DNA of 64,000 nt from Lutispora sp003527145 (GTDB lineage: Bacteria > Bacillota > Clostridia > Lutisporales > Lutisporaceae). This document shows, one piece after another, positions 7,075 to 17,900 of the stretch; the first letter of the stretch is position 1; each line of letters opens with the position of its first letter. Location of the stretch: assembly GCA_029983695.1 (NCBI GenBank), contig JASBZB010000017.1, positions 1 to 64,000 on the forward strand, in the 5' to 3' direction. Below the pieces are notes generated by a model. That model saw only the letters and a list, made by a program, of their open reading frames with translations, did not search any database and was not told the origin of the DNA. The position numbers and the translations under genes are program-made.

Positions 7075-8529
7075 TTAGTTAAAATTTACCACTCTTTCGC
7101 GGTAGTCGGTTTTGATTTCTTTTTGCAGGTAGGTTATAAAGCGGTTTATCAGGTTGGCGGCTTCACCTCTGGTCAGTTCCTTATTGGGCTGGATCATATT
7201 GTATTCGTTGGTGTCGATTATGTTCAGGTCTTCCGCTACATATATGGATTTTCTGGCCCAATCGGGAATTTCGGTTTCATCCGCAAAGGTTTTGCCCAGG
7301 TTGAAGGTCCTTATGTCCTCAAGTCCCAGAGCCCTTATCAGTATTGTCACTGCCTGGGCTTTGCTCAGGTGCTCTTCGGGGCCGAAGGTATTGTAGCCTG
7401 TTCCCTTGATCAGCTCCAGTTCTGTAACCCTTTTTATGTATGGATAGTAGGGGTGGTTAGGGTCTACATCGGAGAATATTATATCCTGCTGGACTTCCTT
7501 CTTGGATTTAGGTTTTGTGTTATCCAGATTTTCCTCCAGGCCGCAGGCCTTTACCAAAGCTCTGGAAAATTCCGCTCTGTTCATGGCCGTTCTGGGATTG
7601 AAGTATTTGCTGTCTCCTGAAAGCACTCCGAGGCTGAACAGCCTGTTTATATCTCTTTCTGCCCAATATCCTGTAATATCTGTATAAGAAGGTATGGGCA
7701 GCGGAGTCAGCTTGGGCAGAGTGGTGAGCTTGAAGCTGCCTTCTCCTTTTTTCCTGCTTGTGGTCCTTGAGCTTGTTATGATAGGCATATCATAGTTATA
7801 TGCCACTGTATTTTCTTCTTTTTCGCTGATCATATAGCTTTCTTTAAAGCTTATCTGGTTAGGCAGGCTTTGCTGGGATAGTATTTCCTTTTCCCTGATA
7901 TTCGTCACGCCGTATTCCACGCTGCCGGTGCTTTCCTGCCTGTTGTTTGAGCTGCCGATGGTATTGTAATATGTGATTACATGCCTGATCAGGGCTGTTT
8001 CCACCGTGCTCCACTCGTTGTCATATTTATAGCTTTCTCCGTATATATCAACGGTGATGTCGTTATTTCCTTCTTTGTACTTTTTCACGCCGTTCCATTT
8101 TCCGCTTGTATACTTGATGACGCTCTTGTCTTGAGTATTGGAGGCTTTGTTCATTATTTGCTCCTGAAGCACGTAGGTTTTATTGCCTATGGTGATCCTT
8201 TCCGATACCTTGGCCTTCGGGTCCAATATTATTCCCAGGGCTGTTTGCTTCAGCTCCGGGTTCGTCTCCTCGTCAACAAGGTATACAGCCTTCCTTGTGA
8301 GAGTGGCGCCGTTGGGCCCGGTGAGATTATAGTCATAGGTGTGTTTTATGACGTTTTTGCTGCCGGATGTGGTCATCTTGAGCCTGCCTATGAATTCCAC
8401 AGGCTGGCCTGATAGGAATACGACTTCCTTGTATTGGCTTTCATTGCTCACTCCCGGCTCCAGGATGTCCGCATAGGCGGCAGTGGATAGCAGTATTAAA
8501 ATTATTAGGGTTGTGATCAATCGTTTCAT
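7075..8529 (-). CDS. secreted S-layer-homology (SLH) protein, C-terminal SLH domains
   Basis: A 484-residue exported protein. The first 20 residues (KRLITTLIILILLSTAAYA) are a signal peptide. About 270 residues of beta-rich sequence of no recognised family follow. Three SLH repeats end the protein: DITGYWAERDINRLFSLGVL, then HPYYPYIKRVTELELIKGTG, then DWARKSIYVAEDLNIID. SLH domains bind pyruvylated secondary wall polymer and hold proteins in the S-layer. The ATG at 8529 follows GGAG; the longer frame upstream is repeat sequence. Confidence 0.9.
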   Translation of the reverse strand: MKRLITTLIILILLSTAAYADILEPGVSNESQYKEVVFLSGQPVEFIGRLKMTTSGSKNVIKHTYDYNLTGPNGATLTRKAVYLVDEETNPELKQTALGIILDPKAKVSERITIGNKTYVLQEQIMNKASNTQDKSVIKYTSGKWNGVKKYKEGNNDITVDIYGESYKYDNEWSTVETALIRHVITYYNTIGSSNNRQESTGSVEYGVTNIREKEILSQQSLPNQISFKESYMISEKEENTVAYNYDMPIITSSRTTSRKKGEGSFKLTTLPKLTPLPIPSYTDITGYWAERDINRLFSLGVLSGDSKYFNPRTAMNRAEFSRALVKACGLEENLDNTKPKSKKEVQQDIIFSDVDPNHPYYPYIKRVTELELIKGTGYNTFGPEEHLSKAQAVTILIRALGLEDIRTFNLGKTFADETEIPDWARKSIYVAEDLNIIDTNEYNMIQPNKELTRGEAANLINRFITYLQKEIKTDYRERVVNFN

Positions 8530-8746
8530 ATAGATGCTCCTTGTATGCCTCCGGGGTCCCGGGGACGGAGAACACGGATTTTCACGGGTTCCTCCCACGG
8601 ATTTTCACGGAGGGGTTTTTATTCATCATATTGATTTTTTTGTGGTTTTTCATGCTTGTTCGGTATATTTTTTTAAGTATTCCTCTGGGGTATTTAGTAT
8701 GCCTTCGGGGTCTCGGAACGGTTATAAACCGTTATCCGTTCTCCTC
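8530..8746. repeat. intergenic dispersed repeats between the SLH genes
   Basis: Contains GGGGACGGAGAACACGG with two copies of the CACGGATTTTCACGG unit (about 8560-8612), and later the units AGTATTCCTCTGGGGT and AGTATGCCTTCGGGGTCTCGG (about 8677-8720). No convincing gene is present. Confidence 0.65.
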
Positions 8747-11725
8747 TTATTCTACAAATAGGATTATGCCGCTGTTTTGGTCTGTGACGGCATATATCTT
8801 GTCGCCGGGGTACAGTTCGCTCAATGTTACTGCTTGTTCATTCTTTATTATCAGGGCTTTTTGAGTGTTTATCACCGTTTTCGAGCCTGTAGGCTGCCAT
8901 TGGCTGTAGAATTTGCTGTATTCCTTCACATCGGTGAGGGTAAGCTGGGTATAGCTGCTGTTGCTGCTTACCACTTCTCCTGTAATGAGGTTTTCTTTGA
9001 ATGTCATTTCCTCTTTTCTATAGTCGGCGTCCTTTTTATAGATATTTATGGCAGCAGCTTCTCCGTCTTCATTTACAATTATATATGCAAGCATATGCTG
9101 GCTTTTGCATTTCTCGTAGTGGGGGCCTTTATCGTCCATATAAAGCCTTGGGTCGTGTATTGTATATTTTTTGGGATCGGTGCTGGTTTTGGGCTTTCCA
9201 TTGCTCCCTAAATCCCAGAATCTGCTTTCTAAGAAAGCATCTCTTGTTATGTAGCTGCGCTTTATAACATTATCCAGAATCCTGCTGTCCTTGCTTACAT
9301 AGAAATAGTTTTCATCACCATAGTGATAGTCCCATTCATTATCCACCAGGTTTGCATAGCTTTCCAGAGAGAAATTGTCCTCGCCCATGTCATGGATATA
9401 GCCGCGGACTACATTCCTATAGTCAAAGCCGTTGCCGTTTTCCATGGATACCAGCGCCGCATAGTTGCTGCCTCCGGGAAGCTTATTCTTGATTACGAAA
9501 GCTTCGTCGTTATAGGTAAGATCCGAGGTGTCCAAAAGCCTTCTGTCCTTTATTATTATAGTTCCGTCATCAAAGCTGAGCTTCTGTCCGTCAGCCAGCT
9601 TGATGGAGTTGTCCGTCCATTGGGCATTGAAGGTTCCGCTGAAGGCTGAGTCCTCGCTGACGCTTTTCAGCGTGATCTTGGCTATGGTTTCTTCTCCGAA
9701 ATCCTTTACCGTCACTATATAGGCTTCTATATTTTTTTGTTTGTCAAGGTCCTCCAGCTTAAGCTTCCTGCCGTCCTTATATATTTCTGCATCCCTTTTT
9801 ACAGGAAAGGTTTTTTCATCATCCAGCTTGGACCAGCCCGGGTATTTGTAGGTCTGGATCTGGGATAATGCCAGCTTGTATTGTCCAGGAAGGGTGTTGA
9901 GTATTTTTGCCTTGTATACCTTTTCTACTCTCTGCCTCTTGGTCATGAGTTCGATGCTGTCGGCCCTGTCCTTGTTGTTGTCGCTGGTCTTTATCTTTAC
10001 CAGGTCTCCCACCTTCACATTATAGAGCTTGATAGGATAGCCCAGATATGTGATGGAGGTGATGCTGTCGGTTTTGAAGCTCATGGGATTCTGCCTGTCC
10101 TCCGGCCTGGTGACCTTTATCGTATCGCCGGCCACGCCCCTTACCCTCAGGACGGCAAGGTAATCCTTGCTTGCTTCCTCTCCGGGGATGGTGAATGCCT
10201 TTATGGCTTTTATCGTTCTCCCGGATATTTCAAAGGTGGCATCCTGTTCTGCCTGAAGGTTTTCCAAAGTTTCATAGTAGTCGTTGATGCTGACTATGAC
10301 CCTGTCGTCCAGTCCGTAGGTGCGGAGGTTTCCGTCATAGTCCTCCAGCTTTACGAGCCTTCCGGCTCTGTCTATGTATTTGATTATGCCGTCGATATAT
10401 TCGGTGTCTGCATAGTAGTCTGCGTTTTCCTGTATGTCAAGCCTGCTTATGATATTTCCCTTGTACAAGGCTTTGACATCTTGTCCCGGTATGAGGCTTG
10501 CAGCTTTGGCAGGTTTTCCGAGGGCGGTTATTATAGTATCCGCTCCTAGCTTGAGCTCTGTGATGTTTTTCTGGCTGTCCTCTATCCTTATATTTCCCTC
10601 TTTGTCATGGTAGCTGAGCGTTCCCTGGAGGAAGCTGTAGTCGCCTAAGGCTGCGTATAGCATCTGCCCGTCTCTTAAGGCATATTCCACAGTGTCTCCT
10701 TCTCTCAGCAGGTTATGGTCATAGACTCTGCCCCCTTTTATAACGGGGAGTGCCTGGTTTGCTTCCACCTTTGCGGTGAAGCCTGTGCCATCAAAGTTTT
10801 CCAGATTGTAGGACAGGTTTTGGGTATCCGATGCGGATTGCATATTATAGCCCATATTGGCCTTCAGCAGCCTTGCCACACCGGTTTGTATGCCTGTCAG
10901 ATCCGGATAAGCTTCTACTATATTATTGAAAGCTTCTGCTGCCTCGCTGCGGCTTACACCGGCCGTAGGAGCATATTTGTCCTTTGTGGCCGATCTGAGA
11001 ATGCCTTTTTGCAGCAGGGCTTCCGCCGCACTGAGCCTGTCGGGCTTGATGCTGCTGTAGTCGCTGTATTTGTAGACATAGTTTATATCCTTGGAGGGTA
11101 TCTCCTGGAGCTTAAGGGCTCTGAAAAGCCATATAGCCAGGTTCTGACGGCTTATTGGCTTTTTCATGGATTTATTCTGAAGCTGAGCTGCTGCAGTCTT
11201 CTCATTCTTCAGGGCGTCTCGCTGAGCCAGTGTCATCCATTTTCTCTTTGCTTCGGCCTTCACCTGGGTATCAATGGCATCCAGCTGGGCCTTGCCCAGG
11301 GTCCCCATTTCCTGGAGTTCCGCTGCTGTCATTATTCCCTGGGCCAGGATCTCTTCCATATAGCCTATTGCCCAGGTGTCTGCAGCGTAATTGGGCTTTG
11401 TGCCTCTTTGGGCCATGGCAGCGGCTTTTTCCAGTGCTGCTTCTTCCTTGCCCAAAAGCCGTATGAGATAGGCAGCCGCTTCCTGGCAGCTGATATTGTC
11501 GTTGGGCCTGTATTTGGCTCCGTTGCTGCCCTGAATAATATTGAGCATGCGCAGCTTGAGTATGTCAGCTGCCCTGGGGCTGCCGGCTATGTCGGAGAAG
11601 CCGCCTTGTTCTACCAGGGCTCTGCCGTAGGCAGGGACCGGATAGGTGGGGGTTTCGGCGAAGATAGTGCCGGTCAGCAAAGATATTGTTATCAGTATGG
11701 CGATGTAAAGTTTTCGATAGTTCAT
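8747..11725 (-). CDS. large secreted SLH protein, N-terminal SLH domains
   Basis: A 992-residue exported protein. A signal peptide (YIAILITISLLTGTIFAE) is followed by three SLH-like repeats within the first 290 residues (GGFSDIAGSPRAADILKLRM, YAADTWAIGYMEEILAQGIM, and LSAAEALLQKGILR with SRSEAAEAF). The remaining 700 residues are repeated beta-rich domains with recurrent patterns such as GxxVKxxYxxxxxxxI and ADTIITALGK. They resemble the terminal domains of the secreted protein at 46998-48071. It is probably an S-layer or wall-associated structural protein. The start at 11725 has AAAGGA eleven bases upstream. Confidence 0.88.
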   Translation of the reverse strand: MNYRKLYIAILITISLLTGTIFAETPTYPVPAYGRALVEQGGFSDIAGSPRAADILKLRMLNIIQGSNGAKYRPNDNISCQEAAAYLIRLLGKEEAALEKAAAMAQRGTKPNYAADTWAIGYMEEILAQGIMTAAELQEMGTLGKAQLDAIDTQVKAEAKRKWMTLAQRDALKNEKTAAAQLQNKSMKKPISRQNLAIWLFRALKLQEIPSKDINYVYKYSDYSSIKPDRLSAAEALLQKGILRSATKDKYAPTAGVSRSEAAEAFNNIVEAYPDLTGIQTGVARLLKANMGYNMQSASDTQNLSYNLENFDGTGFTAKVEANQALPVIKGGRVYDHNLLREGDTVEYALRDGQMLYAALGDYSFLQGTLSYHDKEGNIRIEDSQKNITELKLGADTIITALGKPAKAASLIPGQDVKALYKGNIISRLDIQENADYYADTEYIDGIIKYIDRAGRLVKLEDYDGNLRTYGLDDRVIVSINDYYETLENLQAEQDATFEISGRTIKAIKAFTIPGEEASKDYLAVLRVRGVAGDTIKVTRPEDRQNPMSFKTDSITSITYLGYPIKLYNVKVGDLVKIKTSDNNKDRADSIELMTKRQRVEKVYKAKILNTLPGQYKLALSQIQTYKYPGWSKLDDEKTFPVKRDAEIYKDGRKLKLEDLDKQKNIEAYIVTVKDFGEETIAKITLKSVSEDSAFSGTFNAQWTDNSIKLADGQKLSFDDGTIIIKDRRLLDTSDLTYNDEAFVIKNKLPGGSNYAALVSMENGNGFDYRNVVRGYIHDMGEDNFSLESYANLVDNEWDYHYGDENYFYVSKDSRILDNVIKRSYITRDAFLESRFWDLGSNGKPKTSTDPKKYTIHDPRLYMDDKGPHYEKCKSQHMLAYIIVNEDGEAAAINIYKKDADYRKEEMTFKENLITGEVVSSNSSYTQLTLTDVKEYSKFYSQWQPTGSKTVINTQKALIIKNEQAVTLSELYPGDKIYAVTDQNSGIILFVE

Positions 11726-11740
11726 TGAGATCATTCCTTT

Positions 11741-11794
11741 CGTAGGGGTACGGAGAACACGGATTCTCACGGATTATTCCACGGATTCTCACGG
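11741..11794. repeat. dispersed CACGGATTCTCACGG repeat
   Basis: GGGGTACGGAGAACACGG is followed by two CACGGATTCTCACGG-type units, directly upstream of the SLH gene and abutting the stop codon of the GxxExxY remnant. A further piece, CACTGAAAGACACT on the minus strand, lies beyond the remnant at about 11890-11905. Confidence 0.7.
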
Positions 11795-11890
11795 CTAGTT
11801 TATTTCTCTTTTTATTTCAACACTATTAGTTCCAAAGTTAATAATAAGCCCTAGTCTTTTTTTTGTTGCTCTCAAATAATTAAGTAATTG
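11795..11890 (-). pseudogene. GxxExxY-family protein, C-terminal remnant only
   Basis: The last 31 codons and stop of a GxxExxY protein are intact: QLLNYLRATKKRLGLIINFG, then VEIKREIN and stop. In complete family members this QLLNYL..LGLLINFG segment ends a PD-(D/E)XK-like protein of about 125 residues. The upstream part is replaced by repeat sequence (GAACAGAAACCACTGAAAG on the minus strand). It is therefore a decayed gene embedded in the dispersed repeats. Confidence 0.8.
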
Positions 11891-11920
11891 GGAGAAGTGT
11901 CTTTCAGTGGTTTCTGTTCT

Positions 11921-14900
11921 CTAGCGGCTGATTATCACATATTCTCCGGGGTTGGTGATTTTTGCATTTATTACGGCTTCACCGGATTTCTTGGTGAAGT
12001 TTACCTTTTCCAATTTGTTAGACGGTATATTGTAGTAGTATAGTTCCAGGTTTTCTTTATCGGCATATTTTGAGTCTATTACTATAGCGGCTTCAATAGG
12101 TTCTGTGAATTGCTTTATGTTCCGGGTCTTGTCCTTGTTCTCCAGTCTGAAGCCTATGCCTATGAGCTTTATGGGCTTATTTCTGCTGCCTAGGAGCAAT
12201 GCGATATCATCATATCTTTGGCCCTTTGGCGAGTATATTTCCAATACAGCAGCCGCATCCTCCTTATCGCTTATATTCATTATTTCGCCGGTCCTCAAGG
12301 CTTTGGTGTCAAATTTTACAGATACATCCTTGTCCCAGACCGCATAATACTTGTCATAGCTGCGGACAAGGTTTACAGGTATCTTTATCATGCGTGAAGC
12401 CGAAGCTTCCACATTTTTGTTCCTCAATTCTATCTGATAATATTGAGGGCCTGCCTTAAGGCTTTTTTCACCGATGTTGTATATGAATTTATCCTTGGTG
12501 CTTTCAGTCCAGTCCGTTCTGCCAGCGGGGTTTATATATTCATCATTGTATTTGGCCTCGGAGCGTATGGTGTCGGGAGTCTTTACGCTGTTGGATTGAC
12601 CGTATTGAAGAGACACTCCGAAGTCATTGACGGCGTATATCCTGAATCTATACCAGGTATCCGTCGCAAGGCCTCTGACATAGTATCTCAGCTTTTCTTT
12701 GTCATATCTTTCCGGCTCCACTGTAATTATATAGCTGTATTCACTGAGTTCCTTGGAAGAGTTCTTCTCTCCGAAGGAAGCAAATATCTGGTACATCTGA
12801 GCGTTTCCGTCCCATTCCAGCTTTACCGTATCGCCGTCCACCGCTTGTGCCTTGACGCCTGAGGGTTTGTCCGGCAATGGGCGGATTACTTGTATCTTTA
12901 TTTCCTCCGATACTCCCCCGTCCTTATTTATAACGATGATGGATATATCTCCTTCCGGCATGGCAGGTGTTGTCACATGGATGAGCGTTCCGTTTTCCAC
13001 CTTGCTCACTGTGCCGGCAGTGCCTCCTACTACATAGACCTCTTCATCTTTGATATTGGTCCCCGGTATCCCGGACTCGCCTTCTGCTTTGAGTTTTATT
13101 TCCCCGCCGAATATGACCTGGGCGCCTTCTTGAAACTCAATGCCCTGCAGTATTATGTTCTGACCCCCGGTCATATCCAGGACTCTGGGGCTCAGGCTTA
13201 TTCCCTGCTCATCCAGTATGTCCTGTATTTCGGGAGAGCTTATTATGGTTATGGCATCCTTCTTCTCATCGGCACCATAGTCTGCGTTTTGAACCATTAC
13301 CGAGGCTTTGCCGGGTATGAGTCCCAGAGGCACTCTCACCCTTATCCTTTCCGTGCCCTGAAGCTCCGCCACTTCTGCAGGCACTCCTCCTATGAATACC
13401 TTTATACCGGGTCTGAAGTCCATACCTATTATAGTTATGATGTTCTGTCCCCTGCTGGAGGTCTTGTCCGGTATGACGCTGTCGATCTTAGGGCCGCTGA
13501 GGCCTTTCTGGTACCTTACAAAGTAGGGGGCTTTCATCTTGTAATAATCACCGGGCTCCCTGGTGCTGGTAACACCGCCGTCACCATTGTCCACGGTTAT
13601 AGGTTTTTTCAATCCTATCTGGCTTTCATCCCCAGGCGGTATCACTACCAGCAGCTTATCGCCGTTAGGGCTCCTGTCCAGTATCTGAAGTTCCTTGTCA
13701 TCAAGATATACCTTGGCAGTCCTCTTGAAGTTGCTTCCCCTAATGGTCAAAAGCACGCCGCCGGTGACGGATACATAGGTATAATATTCTTCATCATCAT
13801 CGGAAGGATTGTTATCATAGTCTATTACCAAGCCGTTCTTCTGCACCTTGTTTATGGGTTCTATAGAGGCTATTACCGGATAATCGTAAGGATTCATGTA
13901 TTCAAAAGCTATAGCAGCCTTTCCCTTGTCCGGGTTTATCAGCTCCACGGGTATATTGTTCCCGATGGTGTGATGGGTAGGCACCGTTACAAAGATTTGG
14001 GTTGAATCAATATATCTCACATTTTCCGAATAACCCGTATCTATGAGGAGCCTTCCATCATCTACCTCCACTTTCACAAGGCCCGTCCCCGGAAATTTCT
14101 CTTTAGAGCCGGTCTCCATAAGCTTCAGAGGTATATATTTTACGGTGCCGTCATAGCCGTTTATGACCGCCTTGAAGATCTTGTCATCCACGACCTTGCT
14201 CATGGTGAGCTTGGTATTGCTGCCTGAGGCATCGTATTCAAAGCTCATTTTGTTAATCTCAAATCTTACCGTTGCCCTTTTGTAGTCTATTCTTCCGGAG
14301 TTGTCCAATTCCCTGTCTATATAGCGGTTGGTAAGGCTTCCGAATCTTACCGCCGCCATTTGCTTTACATCATATAAGGATATTCCGGAAGCATCCGTAC
14401 TGCCATTGTAAATGTCCATATCAGTCCTGGCAAAGCCGGAGCCTAAAAGCTCCGTAGTGTCTCCTCCCTGCATCTTGCCCACTTTGGGGAATATCCTGGT
14501 GATCTTGGGGTTTGAAGCTTCATAGGTATAGTTGAGCTTATCGGAGGTTCCCGCATCATTGTTCACTACATATACCTCGGCCTTGCCCGCATCTCCCTCG
14601 GGAGTGATCACCTTGAGGTAACCGCGGGAAAATTCCACAATTTTGGCCAGATTATCGCCGAAAAATACTTTGGGCAATATGGGGGAATCAAGGTATTTTT
14701 CAAACTTTGGATGATTTATGTCTGCATATTGTATCCATTCATCATAGTTTGCCTCACTGTCCCATTTGCCGTTTCCGTTTATATCGGTGAAAGCTTCGTC
14801 GGCATCTCTCGTTCCGTCCCTGTTGCTGTCCTCATAGGGTTCGAAGAAACGGAAGTCGGTGCCGGTGATTTCCACCACTTCACCGCCGGCGGCAGTACCC

Positions 14901-17900
14901 TTTGCCGGAACGATCTTTACCAGCTTGGGGTGACTGGTAGGCACCAGGTAGGTGAAGCCCCCTTCCCGGCTCACACTGCCGCCGTCAGGGTTTACCACCA
15001 CTACCGGCACCGCATACCGGTTGGTCCCCTTTTCTTTAAACAGGTCTCCCGGGTATTTGGGCACTCTTTTTACAGTTATCGTCTTGCCGTTGGGGCTTAC
15101 CTGGATATCGGCCGCCGGTACCTGGACACCGTTTATAAATACCTTGGATTTGTCTATGCCTATATCCATAAAGTCATTGCCCTCTATATCTATGGCATAG
15201 CCGCCGTCGGTAGTACCTTCGCCGGGCACGATCTTGTGTATTTCCGGCTTGCTCTGAGGGTGGGCGAAATAGTAGAAGCCGCTGGTGCCTTTCTTATCAT
15301 CCCTCTTGGTATCCGGATTCAGCACGGTGAGATCATAATATCCGTCGGCAGGAAGAGCAGGCACTGTAAAGTATATGGTGTTTTTGTCCACTACCTTTAC
15401 CCTGTTGCCTATTATCTTTCCCTCCGCATCGGTTTTATAGGGAGTCACCATCTTCAGCGAGAGTATGGGGGCTGCTCCGTCGGATATGGTTATGCCTTCT
15501 TTGTCCGAAGACAAGTCATATATGGAGCCGTCTTTTTTGTCGGCCTTTACCTGGTTTCCCGAAAGCTTCAGAGTATAAGTATTGTGGACTCCGTCGCTCA
15601 AGCTTATCCTGCCTGCCCCATCTACGGTGATGGTATAATAATTGTTGTCCGCGTCCGCAAACATTACGGAATGGTAATATTGGGCCACCTTTATGGAAGT
15701 CAGGCCTCCTGCAGCCGCTATGTCTATGACGGGATCTCCCGATGGGTCCTCATAAGGCTTGAGAACTATCCTCTTATTGCTGTCCAGTCCATAGTCATTT
15801 ATATCTATGCCTCCCAGGAGTATCCTGGTGCCTATAAGCTTATGCTTCAACTCTGTTTTGTCCGTCGGGTCCGGTGGAATAAAGTTATCGCCCTTTACCA
15901 CCACCAGAGTGCCTGTATTGCCGGATTTGGGCGCAAAATCAAATATCTTGGGATTTGTATAGGTCTTTACGTAGTTGAAATGCCATGTGGCAGCTCCGCC
16001 CTCCGGATTCATGACCATTATCTGGGTGGTGCCTTCTCTCCCCTTTGGTGCGGTAAAGGTTATTTCCTTGCCGTCTTCCGCTCTTTTTATATTTTTTATT
16101 TCTTCTCCGTCCAGGAAAAGCCTTACTCCGCTCATGAAGTTATTTCCTGTGACCTTTACTTCAACGCCGCCCTCTACCGCTACGGTATCCGGGTTTACGC
16201 CGCTTATTATGGGGTTTTTGTTGTCCTCTACCAGTACGAATTCCACTCCGTCTACCTTAGTGCCCACCAATCCGGGAGCCATTGAGTTTCTTATGGGGTT
16301 TGTAATCTTTATGAAGGTTTTGCCTATGTTGCTTATGGGCCCCAAATCAGCAGGGAGATAGAATAGTATTCTGGTGCCTATTTCATTTCCCGCAGAACCG
16401 TCCAGTTCTTCTCCATAGGAATTTAATACCTTCATCTCCAGTATCTCTTTTTGTACCGGATCATTGGGATCAAGCTTTATATCAGGCCCCAGCTCTATTA
16501 TGGGATATCTCACTATATCCTTACCCGTGGAGTCTGCATATTTATGTACCATGAAATTCTTGCCGTATATAGCCATCAGTCTTTTAGAGTCAGTGGTCTT
16601 ATAATTATCATCATTGGTCTTTATGACCTGTATCTTGTCCGGTGTTATGCTGTCCACCATAGGCTCTACCTTGCTGGGTATATAGGTATAGCCCTTGGTC
16701 AGCACCGCCCTTTCCGTTATGGTCTGGACAACGCTGTTATCAGACAGCCTGGTTATTGTTGTCTCTGTCTCTATAACCACGTCCTTTACGGGATTGGTGT
16801 CCGCATCGGTGATCTGGGCAGTCATGATGTTTATGATGTCCAGGTCCTTTGTAAAGCTCGAGTCCGGTTCACCGGGAGCTTTTTTCATAAAGGTGGCCTT
16901 GTCTCCTATTATTATCCTGATCTTCCTGACCGCTTCATATTTGCTTGAGCTGTCATTTTTATATGTGCCGTAAACATAGTTCACAACCAATTCCCTGTCG
17001 CCGTCAGAAAAGCTGTAGGTCTTGTCATCGGTGGCAGGCACGAATTCCGGTATGTTCAGCGTGCCGGTGAATTGGGAGGATATGGTGGCCTTGGAGCCTG
17101 TATCAGGTCCCGTCTTGGGATTGATGCTGATTATCCTGGATTTTATGTTTGCGTTTATCACGGTGAATTTTTCGTCCAGAACCTTCTCCTGAGTTACCTC
17201 CAGCATGGGGTCCATGTTGGAAGCTACCGCATTGGTGAGCACCACATAGTACTCTCCCTCTATTATATCCGGTACAGTGACAGTAAGGATGTCTTTGCCT
17301 TCTATGTTTTGCTGAAAGGTCTTATTCTGGCCTTTGTTTCTATTTGTGTAAGGATCGGTGCCGTTGGTTTCCTTAAGGAAAAATACATCATAGGAATCCA
17401 GCGTACCCGCATCGGCTTCGAAGTATACCCTGTCGCCCTTCTGCCCTCTGTTGGGGTACATTCGCAGATTAGATACGTTTATGTTTTTATACAGTCTGAA
17501 CTGATCCTTATATGTATATTTAATGTTCACATTAACCTTGACAGAAGGGTTTTTAGCATTGAAATATACATCGGGTATCTGCTCGCTTTTCTCAAATATT
17601 ATATTCTGGAGGCCTAATGCGCCTGTAGGCTTTTCTATGGTAACTTGTGAAGGATTATTAAACTTGGTATCATCCATAGGCGTATAGGCGCCCTTATGCT
17701 CATAGCCTGCCTTGATGTTGGCTTTGTCCATTATATTATTAAGCTTTGTGCCCTGGAGTATAAGATTGCCTGCTCCCTGCTCCACCCTGCGGTTTACTCC
17801 CGTCAAGGTAGGCATTTCATCTTCGTTCAATAATATTTCCTTTCCCTCTATTCGCAGGGAGTTGCCAAGCTGATTATCATCTATGTCAAACTGGAGCAGA

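Noticed and set aside
11565..11792. 75-residue minus-strand ORF over the repeat and the SLH gene start
   Set aside because: It is composed of repeat sequence and an out-of-frame reading of the SLH gene, with no ribosome-binding site.
10715..16285. Long plus-strand ORFs (337 residues at 10715-11728 and 524 residues at 14711-16285) inside the minus-strand surface-protein genes
   Set aside because: Their translations are low-complexity (rich in Tyr, Gly, Val and Cys) with no domain, and they lie opposite genes with clear signal peptides and SLH or IPT domains. They are antisense shadows.
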